Origin: Babesia bovis T2Bo
Lineage: Eukaryota > Apicomplexa > Aconoidasida > Piroplasmida > Babesiidae
Direction of reading: 5' to 3'
DNA length: 64,000 nucleotides
Assembly: GCF_000165395.2 (NCBI RefSeq)
Contig: NC_067396.1
Span: 806,001 to 870,000, forward strand
Shown here in pieces: positions 33,743 through 46,520 of the stretch; position 1 is the stretch's first letter; each line of letters opens with the position of its first letter. The position numbers and the translations under genes are program-made. The notes beneath the pieces are model-generated. The model was not told the origin of the DNA and did not search any database. It saw only the letters and a program-made list of their open reading frames with translations.

Positions 33743-36700
33743 CTATGTCTTACCAAAAAACTCTAGTATCCCCCTCCCCTTCTTCTTTCCCACCATCAGT
33801 ACCTCCCATGGACTCAGACTACCCTTCCTGAACCATCCTCTACAATGTGACCTCATATGCGTCCAGTCCAGTGGCCATATGGCACCAACGGCTAGATAGA
33901 GCACTGCCACTAGCCACGCTACCGTGAGGACAAAGATCCAGGGGAGCCTGGTGGTGTAGATGAGCTGGTTTATTTCGTGGTGGAGCCCTATGTTGGAGCC
34001 ATTCTTGAGGTGTTTACCTTCTAGGACTCCCTTGAGGGTACTCAGGAATGCATCGCACTTCTTCGAACCTGCTACACCATTTAATACCCCTAGGGCACTG
34101 TTGCGCCGAAGGCGCCCTTATAAAACTTTTACCAACTATACTACTACACTCTCTCTACACTATCCATACTACTATACTACAACTTACCTTTACCGTTGTG
34201 CAACTCCGTTACATTACCATACCCAAATCCATACTTGTACAATACCGGTAATACCCCGGTACATGATACGACAGAGGCACAGCAGCATGTGTCTCTATTT
34301 CCATGGGTTCCTGCTTGGCACTGTCCACCGCCACATCCACCACCAGCTGCCGCACCTACTACACCATGAATCCATATGGCACGGTTGCGCGCCACCTGTT
34401 ACACTGTCGCGCCGAAGGCGCCTCTATTCCTATACGGCGCGCCCTTATATAGCACTAGAACCTACCCTTAGTGCAATCTTCCTTGCACTGTATATTCTTA
34501 AACGCACTTTCCAACCCCTCTAGTCCTGTCTTGAACTCCTCTATCAAATAGACCAACCATGACAGGTAGGTCCCGGCCATCAAGGGACTCAACTGGCCAT
34601 ACTGCTGGCCACTTAAGGGAGAAAGGTATTGACAGCAGTTATTAGTGCCATTACTACATCCAAATAGGGTCTTTAGTGAGCCATCCTTAGTGCTGTGACT
34701 ACAGGCACTACCACTAGTACTACTACTACCTACACCACCATGAGTCACTGTCAGTGGTACTTCTCCATTACTCTACATGACTACCCTATATACTACCATT
34801 GCGCGCCACTGTAACGGTCACTATCAGGTACCATCAATATGGCGCGCCCCTATAAGCACTAGACCGGCACTACTCCCTGTATGTATACTTACCTTTCCAT
34901 CCATTGAGTGCGGTGACCACTGTATCACTAACACCACTTCCGATCATCTTCAATCGAACATCCTTTTCAATACCTGATAACTTCTTCGTCACTTCACTAC
35001 TTCCACCCTGGTTTCCCCCAATGTAGACTATATAGTAATAGAACCCAAAGAGGTCACCCAGCGTCCGTGGCACCGTGGGAGTGATACATGCCAGTAGTCT
35101 CAGTAGTACCACCAAAGTGCCACTCGGGCACTTGTCAGGGTCACAGTAGTACTCCAGGAGATGTGATAGTGTATTACCAGTGCAGTGGGCAGGATACTTC
35201 TGAGTGCCTGCTACACGATGAGTCCATGTAATATAATGTGGGACGTACCTGATGCAGGTGGTGACAGTGATTCCTGCTTGTGCGTCTTGCTTAAATCTGT
35301 GCATACCATGAGTCACTGTTAGTCACTAGGGCTACTGTGGCGCCCAGGGGGTGCCCCTAGTGTATATACAGTGCCTTAGGGGTGCCATATGGGAGTGGTA
35401 GTATATAGAGGAGTGGGACGTACCTTTGAAGTGGTTCTCTCTTTGTTGAGTACTGCCACTACCACTTTCTGAGCTCCATCCCATTGGGACAGGGCACAAC
35501 TTGGGGTAATTGAGGTCTGGCGTGCCAAAGTGACCTTTAGGATTATCATCTTTAGTGGTCCAATGAGTCTCAATAGGTGGATAATCATCCACACCTTTGC
35601 CTACAGTGCTTTTGCACGCCATTAATCCTAATCCGTCACACAAGAAGTACATCAGTGGTGATCTATGACTAGCGCTCTCTTTGCACTTGCACTTGTCATT
35701 CCCAGCACCTCCCACACCTACTACACCATGAATCCATATGATACGGTTGCGCTGAAGACGCCTTTTATAGCGCTCGTGCACTACCATAGCAGTAGAACCT
35801 ACCTTGTGCCTCACACCTCCACGGATTTTGATTGCTGACTCCACCACTAGGATTCACTCCACTACCATACCTACAACTCTTCCAGCCCAGCACTGTCTTC
35901 GCTCCTGCTCCTCCCACTTCAACGCCCGTACTACACTGCTTCCTCAGGAAATAGAGCTGGTAGAAGCAGTGGTAGACATATATCCTCAGTTGGTCCAGGC
36001 ACTGGGCGGGAGAGCCCTCCATGTCAAAGCCAAAGAGCCCATTGGCGTACATCCCATGGAGGGGGCCTATAGAGAGTGTTAGACAGTGTGACTAGTGCTA
36101 CTAGAGTACTTACCGAATTGCTTTACTGCCAGGTGGTAACCTCTGTAACAAACCTTTCCCTCGGAGGGGCACTTTGAGCATTCATCACTAGGCTTCTTTT
36201 CGTTGTACTTCTTTTTGCACTTGTTGTCCTTAGCACCAGCAGCTGCTGCCGGACCTACTACACCATAAGTCCACATGACTACCCCTAGGGCACTGTTGCG
36301 CCAAAGGCGCCCTTATATCACTGTCTATATTACTCACCTGCTGACGGCGCCTGTGTATCTGCTTTGACTTCCTTTTCTATGGTCCCCTGGATACCGATGA
36401 GTACCAGTGGGCAGTAGCCACAGGCGGCCATTAGGTAGTGGGTAATCTTGTCCTTATAGAGATCTGTTTTATTGACTCCTTCACTGTGTAGCTCTATCTT
36501 ATCCTTATCCTTCTCTCCGTTTCCCTGGGTCACCTGTTCCGCCTTTTGTTGCATCCTCTCCACCAGGTCTCTGTACTTCTCACTATAGGGCAATGCACTA
36601 AGCCAGTAGAGGATTTCACGGATTGTTCGTGGTTTCCTAGAAGAGGGAGTGTCTTCTTTCTTAGTAGAGTCAGGGGTAGTCTTGGGAGTAGTAGGGGCCG

Positions 36701-37917
36701 GCTGTGACGGCTTCGCCGCGATGATATTCTTCGCCCCGGCACTACCTGCCCTGAAGTACCCACTGGCCAGGATGTGGAGTACCAATAGGGGGTACTTAGT
36801 ACAGATTTCTTCAGTTTTCTTGTTGTTCAGTGCCTTCTGGGCATTGTCATAGATACTACTGTAGTACTCAGCTACACTATCTAGGGCACATTGGTACTAT
36901 TCACTAGGTGGGACTTACCCTTAGAAGCACCTGTAGTGAATTCTTTCCAAGGTACTCCCTTGTCTTTATCCTTTCCTGTCAACAATTCGTGCACAAATTC
37001 TCCTCCATTTTTACCTACCACACCATAAGTCCACATGACCACCCTAGGCAGTACTTACCTGGAGGACTCCCATTCAACCTCTCCAAGTCATAGCCCATGG
37101 CCGCCATGAATGAGCCGAGACCCTTGTCCACCTCATGTAGATTTCCTTTCTGGCTCCACCTCTCACCGTCCTTTCCTGTTAGGAACCCCAACTGACTGAG
37201 TCCACTCCAGATGAGACATACCGACCCTAGGAAAATACGGGCCAGGAGGTGGACTTGATCTGGCTTGTCCGAGATGGTGGGCCAGTAGCATTCTGTAGGG
37301 GGACCCGGGGGACTAGGTTGACCATTTGGTCTCTGGTAAGCCGATTGGTAGCACTTGTTTTTACCACTAGGACCACACGTGGTACAGTCATGACAAGGAG
37401 TGCCAGGAGCACCGGTACAACACCCGGCAACACCACTAGTACTACATGTACACTTCCTTCCTATCCCATCAGTTCCTTTAAGACAACACTCATCTCCTTT
37501 TTCTTGCCACCCAACCCACTTCTGCAGTCCCTGTGCCAACTGGTCTATCAGTGCCTTTATGACCTCGGTACCTCCAGCACAAGTACTGGCAGCACTAGTG
37601 CTACTCCCATCACTAAGGAGTCCCAGGTCCTCCAGCACTGGCTTGACAATAGTACTTTCCTCTGTTAGGAGCATGTCATCCCAGTTCCTCTTAGGGCTGG
37701 GACCAGGGGACCCCGGGTCCTTGGCGTCATACAGTAGGTCCTTCACAGCCTTGGCCAAGTAGCAGAGGCAGCTGAATTGCGGCGGCTTCGCCGGCGCTGC
37801 CTTGTTCTCTTTACCATCCCTACCAGTTACCCTCAGGACCCAGTCAATGGCCTCCTTAAGGTTGGTGGGAGGTATGGTAAGGCTGTTGTAAGGGGTCCAG
37901 GCCTGTGCTGCTGACAT
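33743..37917 (-). CDS. VESA1 beta subunit (ves1-beta, pair D), 11 exons
   Basis: Exons by hand: 37917-37059, 37014-36919, 36880-36338, 36254-36114, 36066-35803, 35717-35424, 35296-35249, 35207-34893, 34729-34466, 34355-34188 and 34068-33743, giving 1105 residues. Every junction is phase 1 with GT/AG borders. Exon 1 carries PTNLKEAIDW, CLCYLAKAVKDLLYDA, the Cys-rich block and ARIFLGSVCLIWSG. Exon 3 carries TIREILYWLSALPYS, exon 5 YQLYFLRKQC, exon 7 is a 48-nt micro-exon, exon 8 carries TVPRTLGDLFGFYYYIVY, exon 9 LSWLVYLIEEF, exon 10 SVVSCTGVLPVLYKYGFGYGN and exon 11 the membrane span (about residue 1039) and the GKKKGRGILEFFGKT tail. The first intron of beta A is absent here. Divergent to alpha D, so a candidate expressed pair. 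Confidence 0.88.
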
Positions 37918-38283
37918 TGTATTACCACCCCTTGTTTCGAGAGTGTCCAGTGAGAGTCAGTGGTAGTCAAGGTCAATGTATCGGGGTGGAATCCTAGGGA
38001 GGTGGAGCGCCCCGTTAGAGGAAGTGGCGCCTTCGGCGCGACAGTATTTTGGTGGCGCGCGGTGGGAGTACAGGGATTCCACTGTAACAACTGGATCACC
38101 ACCGTGGTACTACCTGGTGGAATCCCATACAACAGTATGCGCGCCACTGTAACGGTTACTGTCGCGCCGAAGGCGCCCCTTCTACACGGGCGCGCTCAGT
38201 ATATATAGGATTCCACCCTGATAGCCAGAGTGGCACTACCTCACCACTGTGAGTACTACTGAGTACTCCTATAGGCACTGACA
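37918..38283. promoter_or_regulatory. Divergent beta/alpha promoter, pair D
   Basis: 366 bp between start codons. Alpha side: TATATATA (38200-38207) touching GGATTCCACC (38208-38217). Beta side: the mirrored decamer at 37994-37985. Two GC hairpins (about 38030 and 38163) and GCGCGCC/GGCGCGC arms lie between, as in pair A. Confidence 0.75.
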
Positions 38284-41200
38284 ATGGCCGTGAATAGCAC
38301 TTTCACGCCGAAGACGTCCCTGACAGAGGCACCTACCAACCTGAAGGAGGCCATTGACTGGGTCCTGAGGGTAACTGGTAGGGATGGAAAGGCACTAGAC
38401 AAGGACAAGGGAGGTATGTCACCGTAGTCATTACTGTGTTATGCGCGCCCGTAGAGATAGTTCCTGACAGTGCCCGTTACAGTGGCGCGCCCAGTACTAT
38501 GGAAGTCATTATTGTACAGAATGTATATGTGGCCTGGCGGCGGCAGTGACTGACCTCCTGCAGTCAGTAGAACTACAGTACCATGGTAAGTAACCAGTAC
38601 TAGAGTAGTACTTTCTAGTACCACTACTGGTATACAGTACCTCATGGTGTCCTATAGGCTATGAGGGTGATAGGAAGGAAAGTAATGGCAATGGCCCCCC
38701 AAAAAAGAGAGTCACAGAGTGCCTCAATGAGCTATTCTCCCTAGTCCAGGGACTAGGTGGTACCGCAGTGGTCCGGACCTATATAGACCAGCTGGCACAG
38801 GTACTCAGTGCACTCGTTGGGTGGAGTAGGATAGAGCAGTGTAAGAATGGTGGTGGCAATTGCAAGAGTGGCTATGGTAGTGGCCATGGCGCTCCGCACG
38901 GCCAAGATGGGTGCGGGTATCTAGTGGATATAAAGCCAAGCAACAAGTGTGGCACTTGTGGATGTATGAAATGGGATGTGTCCGAGGCGAACCAAAACGA
39001 TAAAGGACACCACCTGGGCAGAGGGTGTACAAGGTGTAAGGATAATGGTGGTAGAGATGCGTGTCAGTGTAGCACTCCAGGTAGTGGCTGTAGTGCTGGC
39101 GAGGAGTGTAAATGCGCTAAAAAGGGCAAATGCTGCAAGTGTTGTTGTAATGGTGGGCAGTGTTCGGCAGGGTGTGCTGGTGAAAAGGCTAAGTGTATCT
39201 GTGATAAGGAAAAGCAACAGGGCAAGGAAAATGGAGGGAACACTTACGATGAGGAATACAGAATACATAGCTATACGTCGTCATATCCACACAAGCCAAT
39301 TCTGATAAAAGATTCGTACGTTGAATCCAAGCGGATAGATGTCAAACCATATTGGAAAGACTTGATAAACCCTAGAGGTTTCTACCCAGGTAGTGCCTCC
39401 CAACGCCGCCACCAATGTGCCCGCATATTCCTGGGCTCAGTATGTCTCATCTGGAGTGGACTTACCTATATGTATTGGACAGGCAAGTACCATTCCAGCA
39501 GCCCACGGTGGAACAACCACATCCTGGATGGTAGTGGTCTAGATGATGGAACACTATCACAATGGCTTCAGGCCCTAGGGTTTCCTAGGGAAATGTTGAA
39601 CAATAATGGTCCAAAGAATAGACTTGACAAGGTCATATGGGATGGGATTAGAGATATGTTATATTTGGGATTCCCGAATACTGGTATTGGTGGCAATAGT
39701 GCTGTCCATGGCATTGACGATGATGCTAATACATTCAGAAATCCGGCTGGTATGAACTATGCTGGATATATACATACCGTAGACAGGGGTGCATTTTGCA
39801 GCAACGGTAATGTCTTCAAGAAAGCTAATGATGCCACAATTACTGAAGAAAACATCAACAAATGTGGCGCCTTGTACAAGCTCTACATTATATCATGTGC
39901 CTACTTTACTGGGTTACAGAACAAAGCTCCGCCTTTGGCGGAAAATAGAACCCCTAAGACAATCCGTGAGATCCTATACTGGCTCAGTGCATTGCCCTAT
40001 AGTAAGGCATACCCAGAGATACTGCAGCATTCCAAGGAAGTAATGAAGAAGGTAGCACCAGATGTTGGAGACAAAAAGCAACTTTCGTTCTACCAAACAG
40101 GCCGCACAGCACCCATTACCGTTCATGAATTCAACCTGTTTGCCCACTTCCAAGCGGTGACCCAGTACTGCCCACTGGTCCTCATAGGTATCCAAGGAGG
40201 ATTACACAGTACTAACAGTACTACTCCTGCCATTCATTCCCTGTATGCTAACACTGAGTGTGGATTCACCTATCCCACTGTGTCCATCCAGGCATACAAC
40301 CAGGTGGTCCATTACATTAGGGCGCTGTTCTACCAGTTGTACTTCCTTAGGAAGCAATGTGCAGTTAAAGTGGCTCTAGGAGGGAAGTGGCGTGAGTGTA
40401 GGTATGGCCAGGGGATTGTCTCTAAGGGGGTAATCAGCTGGATGTGCCTGGGGTGTAACCCCATGGAACATGATAGGAATTATAGGGTGGAGAATATGAA
40501 GAAGGGATTGGATGAGATATTGAAGGGGTTAGTGAAAAAGGTGGAGGGAGAGGAGGAAGAGGAAGATGAAAAAGATCTTGCAGATGGGTTGAATACACTA
40601 CTGGTTGCTATTGGTCAGGTAGTGGTACAATTGGGTAATGCCCAGGAGGCATTGGAAGGGAAGGATAAGGAGGGGATCAAGGGGGTTATAAAGAAACTAG
40701 GGGAGGCTAAGGGGAAACTGGAGACGGAGTTGACGAAGGTGAAGGATAGGCTGAATGGGAAACTACAGGAGGCTACGAAGAAACTGGGGGAGCTGACGAA
40801 GGGTAGTGGTGGTAAAGAGAGTGGGTCAATAGCCTCAGTAACAGGCAGTGATGGACTAGATAAGGCAGCGAGTGACGATTTCGATCAGGGTAAGAACAGG
40901 ATAAGTGAGGTTATCCATAAGGTACGGGAGGCATTGAAGGAAATACAGAAAGAACTGGGAGTTAGTAATTCATCATATTTAAACGGCAGCTTATCGGAAT
41001 GGGTCGCAAACACACTTCATAAAACCATAGATCAGATCAAAGACATCTGCAACTCTCCCAAGTGCCCATCCTGTAAATCACACTCCACCAAGTGTGGCAA
41101 GGAGGGGAAGCCGACTATCTGTAAGACCTGTAATCAACAATACATGGACGGTAAACCTTCCCCCCTCCAGGCATTCCTCGAGGATAGGTTGCCAGGTTTT

Positions 41201-42493
41201 AGTTGTAGAGAGGTACCAGCAGACGAGGACCCCGAGTACCCACCTGCTGCAGATCACTTAGGACACTGTAATGGCTCAGGCCAATGCTGCCCACTGCCAA
41301 TGGGTTTTAGAGATCACTTCCAGCAAGGAATCACCCATACCGGTCAACGCCTTTATGGCATCCTCTACTTCTTTAGTAACGAGAACATGATGCAGTCGTG
41401 TGTCTATACACTAGTGAGAGTCACTGCAGCACTCAGTGCCACTACACCACAGGTATTGGGTGATGTATTCGGGTTCTTTAGGGGTGGTGTAGGAAACAAG
41501 GATAGGGGAAAGACACCAAATGGGAGTGATGGGACTGCATGTAACCACGATGGAAATCCAAGTGGATCTTATGATGAGAACAAGGATAAGTACTTTTGCG
41601 GCTGGTGTGCCTCTGGGTTACGGGAAGAGGTAAAGAAGATTGAGTGGGTATTCAATGGGACGGAGGCGGGAGGACAGTACATGGGCAGTGTAGGAAAAGC
41701 ACTAAGAGACATTAAGGGTGATAAAGGTGATAGTGGTGCCTCTCAACAACTCTCTCCATCAGCCCTTTCAACACTCACTGACGGTAACCACTACGTATCC
41801 CCCCTAACCGGTGAACTCTATACAGCAGTGAGTGCCACGTTCGGTGGAACATACCTCTCATGGGTACTATACCTATCAGATGCACTTGAAGGTGGACTAC
41901 AGTCACTTGCTAGTGCATTCCAACAGATTGAATGCCGTGGCTGTACAGGGTGTGACCCCAATAAGTGCAAGAAGGGAGAGCATGGACAGGGTAGTGGACA
42001 GTGTGGATGCCAATCAATCGTATCATGTACCGGGGTACTGCCAGTATTGTATAGACATGGCTTCAGCTACGGTAACCCATTCAATCTGGAGGGGTACCAC
42101 CAGAAGGATGGAAACAAGGAAGAACATGGTCAGTTCGACATCGAGAACAAGCATAATCCTAAGAATTGTCACCAATTTTTGGACAGTCTTAGTGCAGTGA
42201 TTGACAAGAAGAAGCAGGACGCCTCTAAGAGCCAGGAACACCCACTGACAAAATTACTATCAGAAGTCGGCCAACTCCAATACGACATACGGCTCCCGTG
42301 GATCTTTGTACTGACGCTAGCCTGGCTAGTAGCGGTACTCTATCTCGCTTTTGGTGCCATATGGCCACTGGACTGGACACATATGAGGTCGCATTGGTTA
42401 CGGGGTGGAGAGCACCAATGGCAATGTATGTGGTATAAGGTGATGACGGGGAGGAAGGGAGTGGAGTTGGTGGAGTATTTTGGAAGGAGGTAG
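38284..42493 (+). CDS. VESA1 alpha subunit (ves1-alpha, pair D), 3 exons
   Basis: Exons are 38284-38413, 38520-38585 and 38658-42493, giving 1343 residues; both introns are phase 1. It has the same domain order as alpha A: PTNLKEAIDW, GLAAAVTDLLQSVELQ, YIDQLAQVLSALVGW, a Cys/Lys-rich block with KCCKCCCNGGQC, ARIFLGSVCLIWSG, TIREILYWLSALPYS, a Lys/Glu-rich coiled coil with an acidic run (EGEEEEEDEKD), CNSPKCPSC, FSYGNPFN, a membrane span from about residue 1278 and a basic tail. A 6-bp-stem hairpin with loop TTT (39928-39942) is in frame just before TIREILYW, at the same place as in alpha B. An intact gene with an intact promoter. Confidence 0.92.
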
Positions 42494-43826
42494 TGGCGAC
42501 GTAGTGGCGCCTTCGGCGCAACAGTGCTTTAATGTGGTAGTTAGTATCGGGGGTAGTAATGTGGAGCAGTCTAGTGGTAGAGTTAGAGGACCAATGATAC
42601 TCATAAGGTATACATAGAGTTATAGTGGCAGTGTTAGTAAAGGTTTAGTACTGGTTTTATTAAAAGTTTGGGTCGTACGTTCAGTACAAGCTTAGTAGGA
42701 TTTTGGTAGAGGTTTGGCATTAGATGTGATAAATGTTTCATAGAACTTTAGTGGCACTTTTGGTAAAGGGTTCACAGAAGTTTAGTAGCAGTTTTGGTGA
42801 ATGCTTGGTATAACTTTGGTAAAAGTTTCAAGGAAGTTTAGTAATAGTTTTGGTGAATGTTTAGTATAAAAGTAGTGGCAGTTTTGGCAAATGTTTCACA
42901 GAAGTTTAGTAATAGTTTTGGTGAATGTTTAGTAATAGTTTTGGTGAATGTTTGGTATAAAAGTAGTAGCAATGCTAGTGAAGGTTTGGTATAACTTTGG
43001 TAAAAGTTTCGTGGAAAAGTAGTAGCAATGCTAGTGAAGGTTTGGTATAACTTTGGCAAATGTTTCACAAAAGTTTAGTAATAATTTTGGTGAAAGTTTG
43101 GTATAACTTTGGCAAATGTTTCACAAAAGTTTAGCAGCACTTTTGCTGAAAGTTTAGTATAACTTTGGTAAAAGTTTCACAAAAGTTTAGTAATAGTTTT
43201 GGTGAATGTTTGGTATAAAAGTAGTAGCAATGCTAGTGAAGGTTTGGTATAACTTTGGTAAAAGTTTCGTGGAAAAGTAGTAGCAGTTTTGGTAAAGGTT
43301 TGATAGAAAAGTAGTAGCAGTTTTGGCAAAGGTTTCATAGAAGAGTACTAGCGTTTTTGCTAAAGGTTTCACAGAAAAGTAGTAGCAGTTTTGGTAAAAG
43401 TTTCACAGAAAAGTAGTAGCATTTTGGTAAAAGTTTCATAGAAAAGTAGTGGCACTTTTGGTAAAAGTTTCAGAGAAAAGTAGTAGTATTTTTGGTAAAG
43501 GTTTCATAGAAAAGTAGTAGCAGTTTTGCTAAAGGTTTCACAGAAAAGTAGTAGCAGTTTTGGCAGGGGTTTCATAGAAAAGTAGTAGCAGTTTTGGTAA
43601 AAGTTTCATAGAAAAGTAGTAGCAATGCTAGTAAAGGTTTCACAGAAAAGTAGTAGCGTTTTTGGCAGGGGTTTCACAGAAAAGTAGTAGCGGTTTTGGT
43701 AAACATTTCACAGAAATGTAGTAGCATTTTGGCAGGGGTTTCATAGAAAAGTAGTAGCGGTTTTGGCAGGGGTTTCACAGAAAAGTGGTAGCGTTTTTGG
43801 CAGGGGTTTCACAGAAAAGTAGTAGC
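42494..43826 (+). repeat. Alpha D 3' flank and 33-bp array in sense orientation
   Basis: Hairpin (about 42506), conserved alpha 3' block, degenerate repeat units, then from about 43270 a cleaner array with TTTTGGCAGGGGTTTCACAG and AAAAGTAGTAGC, the exact complement of units in the 8-kb array. No gene is seen. Confidence 0.7.
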
Positions 43827-44173
43827 TGTTAGGGGTATTAAATGGTGATGTAGGTCAGAAGAAGCAGTGCCACGACTTCCTGGAAACCTTGAAGGGTATC
43901 ATAAAAGAAGATAGTGATACTCCTTTCAAGAAACTCACCAACTCAATCAACCAACTAATCTACACCACCAGGCTCCCCTGGATCTTTGTTCTCACGTTAG
44001 ACTGGCTAGTAGCGGTACTCTACCTTGCCTTTGGAGCCATATGGCCACTGGACTGGACACATATGAGGTCACACTGGTTACGGGGTGGAGCACACCAGTG
44101 GCAATGTATGTGGTATAAGGTTATGACGGGACGCAAAGGAATGGAATTGGTGGAGTATTTTGGTAGGAGGTAG
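43827..44173 (+). pseudogene. ves1 C-terminal fragment 7: beta exon-11 start fused to alpha tail
   Basis: It begins with a beta-type intron end (TTAGGGGTATTAAATGGTG then ATGTAG) and an intact acceptor. The beta exon-11 peptide follows (QKKQCHDFLETLKG...INQLIYTTRLPWIF), then the span and an alpha tail (WLRGGAHQWQCMWYKVMTG). The switch from beta to alpha lies within or after the membrane span. No other fragment here keeps the acceptor. Confidence 0.75.
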
Positions 44174-44752
44174 TGGTGACGTAGTGGCGCCTTCGGCGCA
44201 ACAGTGCTATAATGTGGTAGTTAGTATCGGGGGTAGTAATGTGGAGCAGTCTAGTGGTAGAGTTAGAGGACCAATGATACTCATAAGGTATACATAGAGT
44301 TATAGTGGCAATGTTAGTAAAGGTTTAGTACTGGTTTTATTAAAATTTTGGGTCGTACGTTCAGTACAAGCTTAGTAGGATTTTGGTTGAGGTTTGGCAT
44401 TAGATGTGATAAATGTTTCATAGAACTTTAGTGGCACTTTTGGTAAAGGGTTCACAGAAAAATAGTAGCAGTTTTGGTGAATGTTTGGTATAACTTTGGC
44501 AAATGTTTCACAGAAGTTTAGTAGCACTTTTGCTGAAAGTTTAGTATAACTTTGGCAAATGTTTCACAAAAGTTTAGTAGCACTTTTGCTGAAAGTTTAG
44601 TATAACTTTGGCAAATGTTTCACAGAAGTTTAGTAGCACTTTTGCTGAAAGTTTAGTATAAAAGTAGTAGTTGTTGGGGGTGGTATATGGATGAGATTAC
44701 AGAGTGTGTTGCTTGGATTTTCGTAGCAATGTTGGTAAAGGACTCATAGAGT
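44174..44752 (+). repeat. 3' flank block and 33-bp-type repeats
   Basis: Hairpin, conserved block, short units. Nearly identical to 45038-45616, marking a local duplication of about 865 bp. No gene is seen. Confidence 0.65.
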
Positions 44753-45037
44753 TTTGGTGCAGTGATCAAGACAGAGAGTACCACTCCCCTCACCAACCTC
44801 CTCTCCCAGGTCGGCCAGCTCCAATACGACATACGGCTCCCCTGGATCTTTGTACTGACCTTGGCCTGGCTAGTAGCGGTACTGTATCTAGCCTTTGGTG
44901 CCATATGGCCACTGGATTGGACACATATGAGGTCACATTGGTTACGGGGTGGAGAACACCAGTGGCAGTGTATGTGGTATAAGGTTATGACGGGACGCAA
45001 AGGAATGGAATTGGTGGAGTATTTTGGTAGGAGGTAG
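44753..45037 (+). pseudogene. ves1 C-terminal fragment 8 (alpha-type tail)
   Basis: TNLLSQVGQLQYDIRLPWIF, the span and an alpha tail ending MELVEYFGRR. No start or promoter. Confidence 0.72.
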
Positions 45038-45616
45038 TGGTGACGTAGTGGCGCCTTCGGCGCAACAGTGCTATAATGTGGTAGTTAGTATCGGGGGTAG
45101 TAATGTGGAGCAGTCTAGTGGTAGAGTTAGAGGACCAATGATACTCATAAGGTATACATAGAGTTATAGTGGCAATGTTAGTAAAGGTTTAGTACTGGTT
45201 TTATTAAAATTTTGGGTCGTACGTTCAGTACAAGCTTAGTAGGATTTTGGTTGAGGTTTGGCATTAGATGTGATAAATGTTTCATAGAACTTTAGTGGCA
45301 CTTTTGGTAAAGGGTTCACAGAAAAATAGTAGCAGTTTTGGTGAATGTTTGGTATAACTTTGGCAAATGTTTCACAGAAGTTTAGTAGCACTTTTGCTGA
45401 AAGTTTAGTATAACTTTGGCAAATGTTTCACAAAAGTTTAGTAGCACTTTTGCTGAAAGTTTAGTATAACTTTGGCAAATGTTTCACAGAAGTTTAGTAG
45501 CACTTTTGCTGAAAGTTTAGTATAAAAGTAGTAGTTGTTGGGGGTGGTATATGGATGAAATTACAGAGTGTATTGCTTGGATTTTCGTAGCAATGTTGGT
45601 AAAGGACTCATAGAGT
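45038..45616 (+). repeat. 3' flank block and 33-bp-type repeats
   Basis: Duplicate of 44174-44752. No gene is seen. Confidence 0.65.
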
Positions 45617-45928
45617 TTTGGTGCAGTGATCGAGAACCAGAAGGAAGTCGATCAGAAGGGCCAGGACATCAAGCACCCCCTGACAAAGTTACTATCAGAA
45701 GTCGGCAAGCTCCAATACGACATACGGCTCCCCTGGATCTTTGTCCTCACGATAGCCTGGCTAGTAGCGGTGTTCTACCTAGCCTTTGGTGCCATATGGC
45801 CACTGGATTGGACACATATGAGGTCACATTGGTTACGGGGTGGAGAACACCAGTGGCAGTGTATGTGGTATAAGGTGATGACGGGGAGGAAGGGAATGGA
45901 ATTGGTGGAGTATTTTGGTAGGAGGTAG
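45617..45928 (+). pseudogene. ves1 C-terminal fragment 9 (alpha-type tail)
   Basis: It carries a longer N-terminal stretch (ENQKEVDQKGQDIKHPLTKL) than its neighbours, followed by LQYDIRLPWIF, the span and an alpha tail. The same stretch recurs in fragment 12 (61727-62038). Confidence 0.72.
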
Positions 45929-46520
45929 TGGCAAAGTAGTGGCGCCTTCGGCGCAACAGTGATATAATGTGGTAGTTAGTATCGGGGGTAGTAATGTGGA
46001 GCAGTCTAGTGGTAGAGTTAGAGGACCAATGATACTCATAAGGTATACATAGAGTTATAGTGGCAATGTTAGTAAAGGTTTAGTACTGGTTTTATTAAAA
46101 TTTTGGGTCGTACGTCCAGTACAAGCTTAGTAGGATTTTGGTAGAGGTTTGGCATTAGATGTGATAAATGTTTCATAGAACCTTAGTGGCACTTTTGGCA
46201 AATATTTCACAGAAGTTTAGTAGCACTTTTGCTGAATGTTTAGTAAAAAAGTAGTGGCAGTTTTGGCAAATGTTTCACAGAAGTTTAGTAGCACCTTTGC
46301 TGAAAGTTTGGTATAACTGTGGCAAATGTTTCACAGAAAACTAGTAGCAGTTTTGGTGAATGTTTGGTATAACTTTGGCAAATGTTTCACAGAAGTTTAG
46401 TAATAGTTTTGTTAAATGTTTGGTATAAAAGTAGTAGTTGTTAGGGTTGGTGATATGGATAGGATTACACAGTGTATTGCTTGGATTTTCGTAGCAATGT
46501 TGGTAAAGGACTCATAGAGT
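45929..46520 (+). repeat. 3' flank block and 33-bp-type repeats
   Basis: Hairpin, conserved block, degenerate units. No gene is seen. Confidence 0.65.

Noticed and set aside
33960..34523. Plus-strand frame of 187 codons
   Set aside because: Antisense shadow of beta D exons 9 to 11 and their introns.
37015..37058. Broken splice site in beta D (GG instead of AG before TCATGTGG)
   Set aside because: This appeared only if the intron was taken as 20 nt. With the acceptor 24 nt further on (GTGTGGTAG), all three beta genes have a good 44-nt intron.
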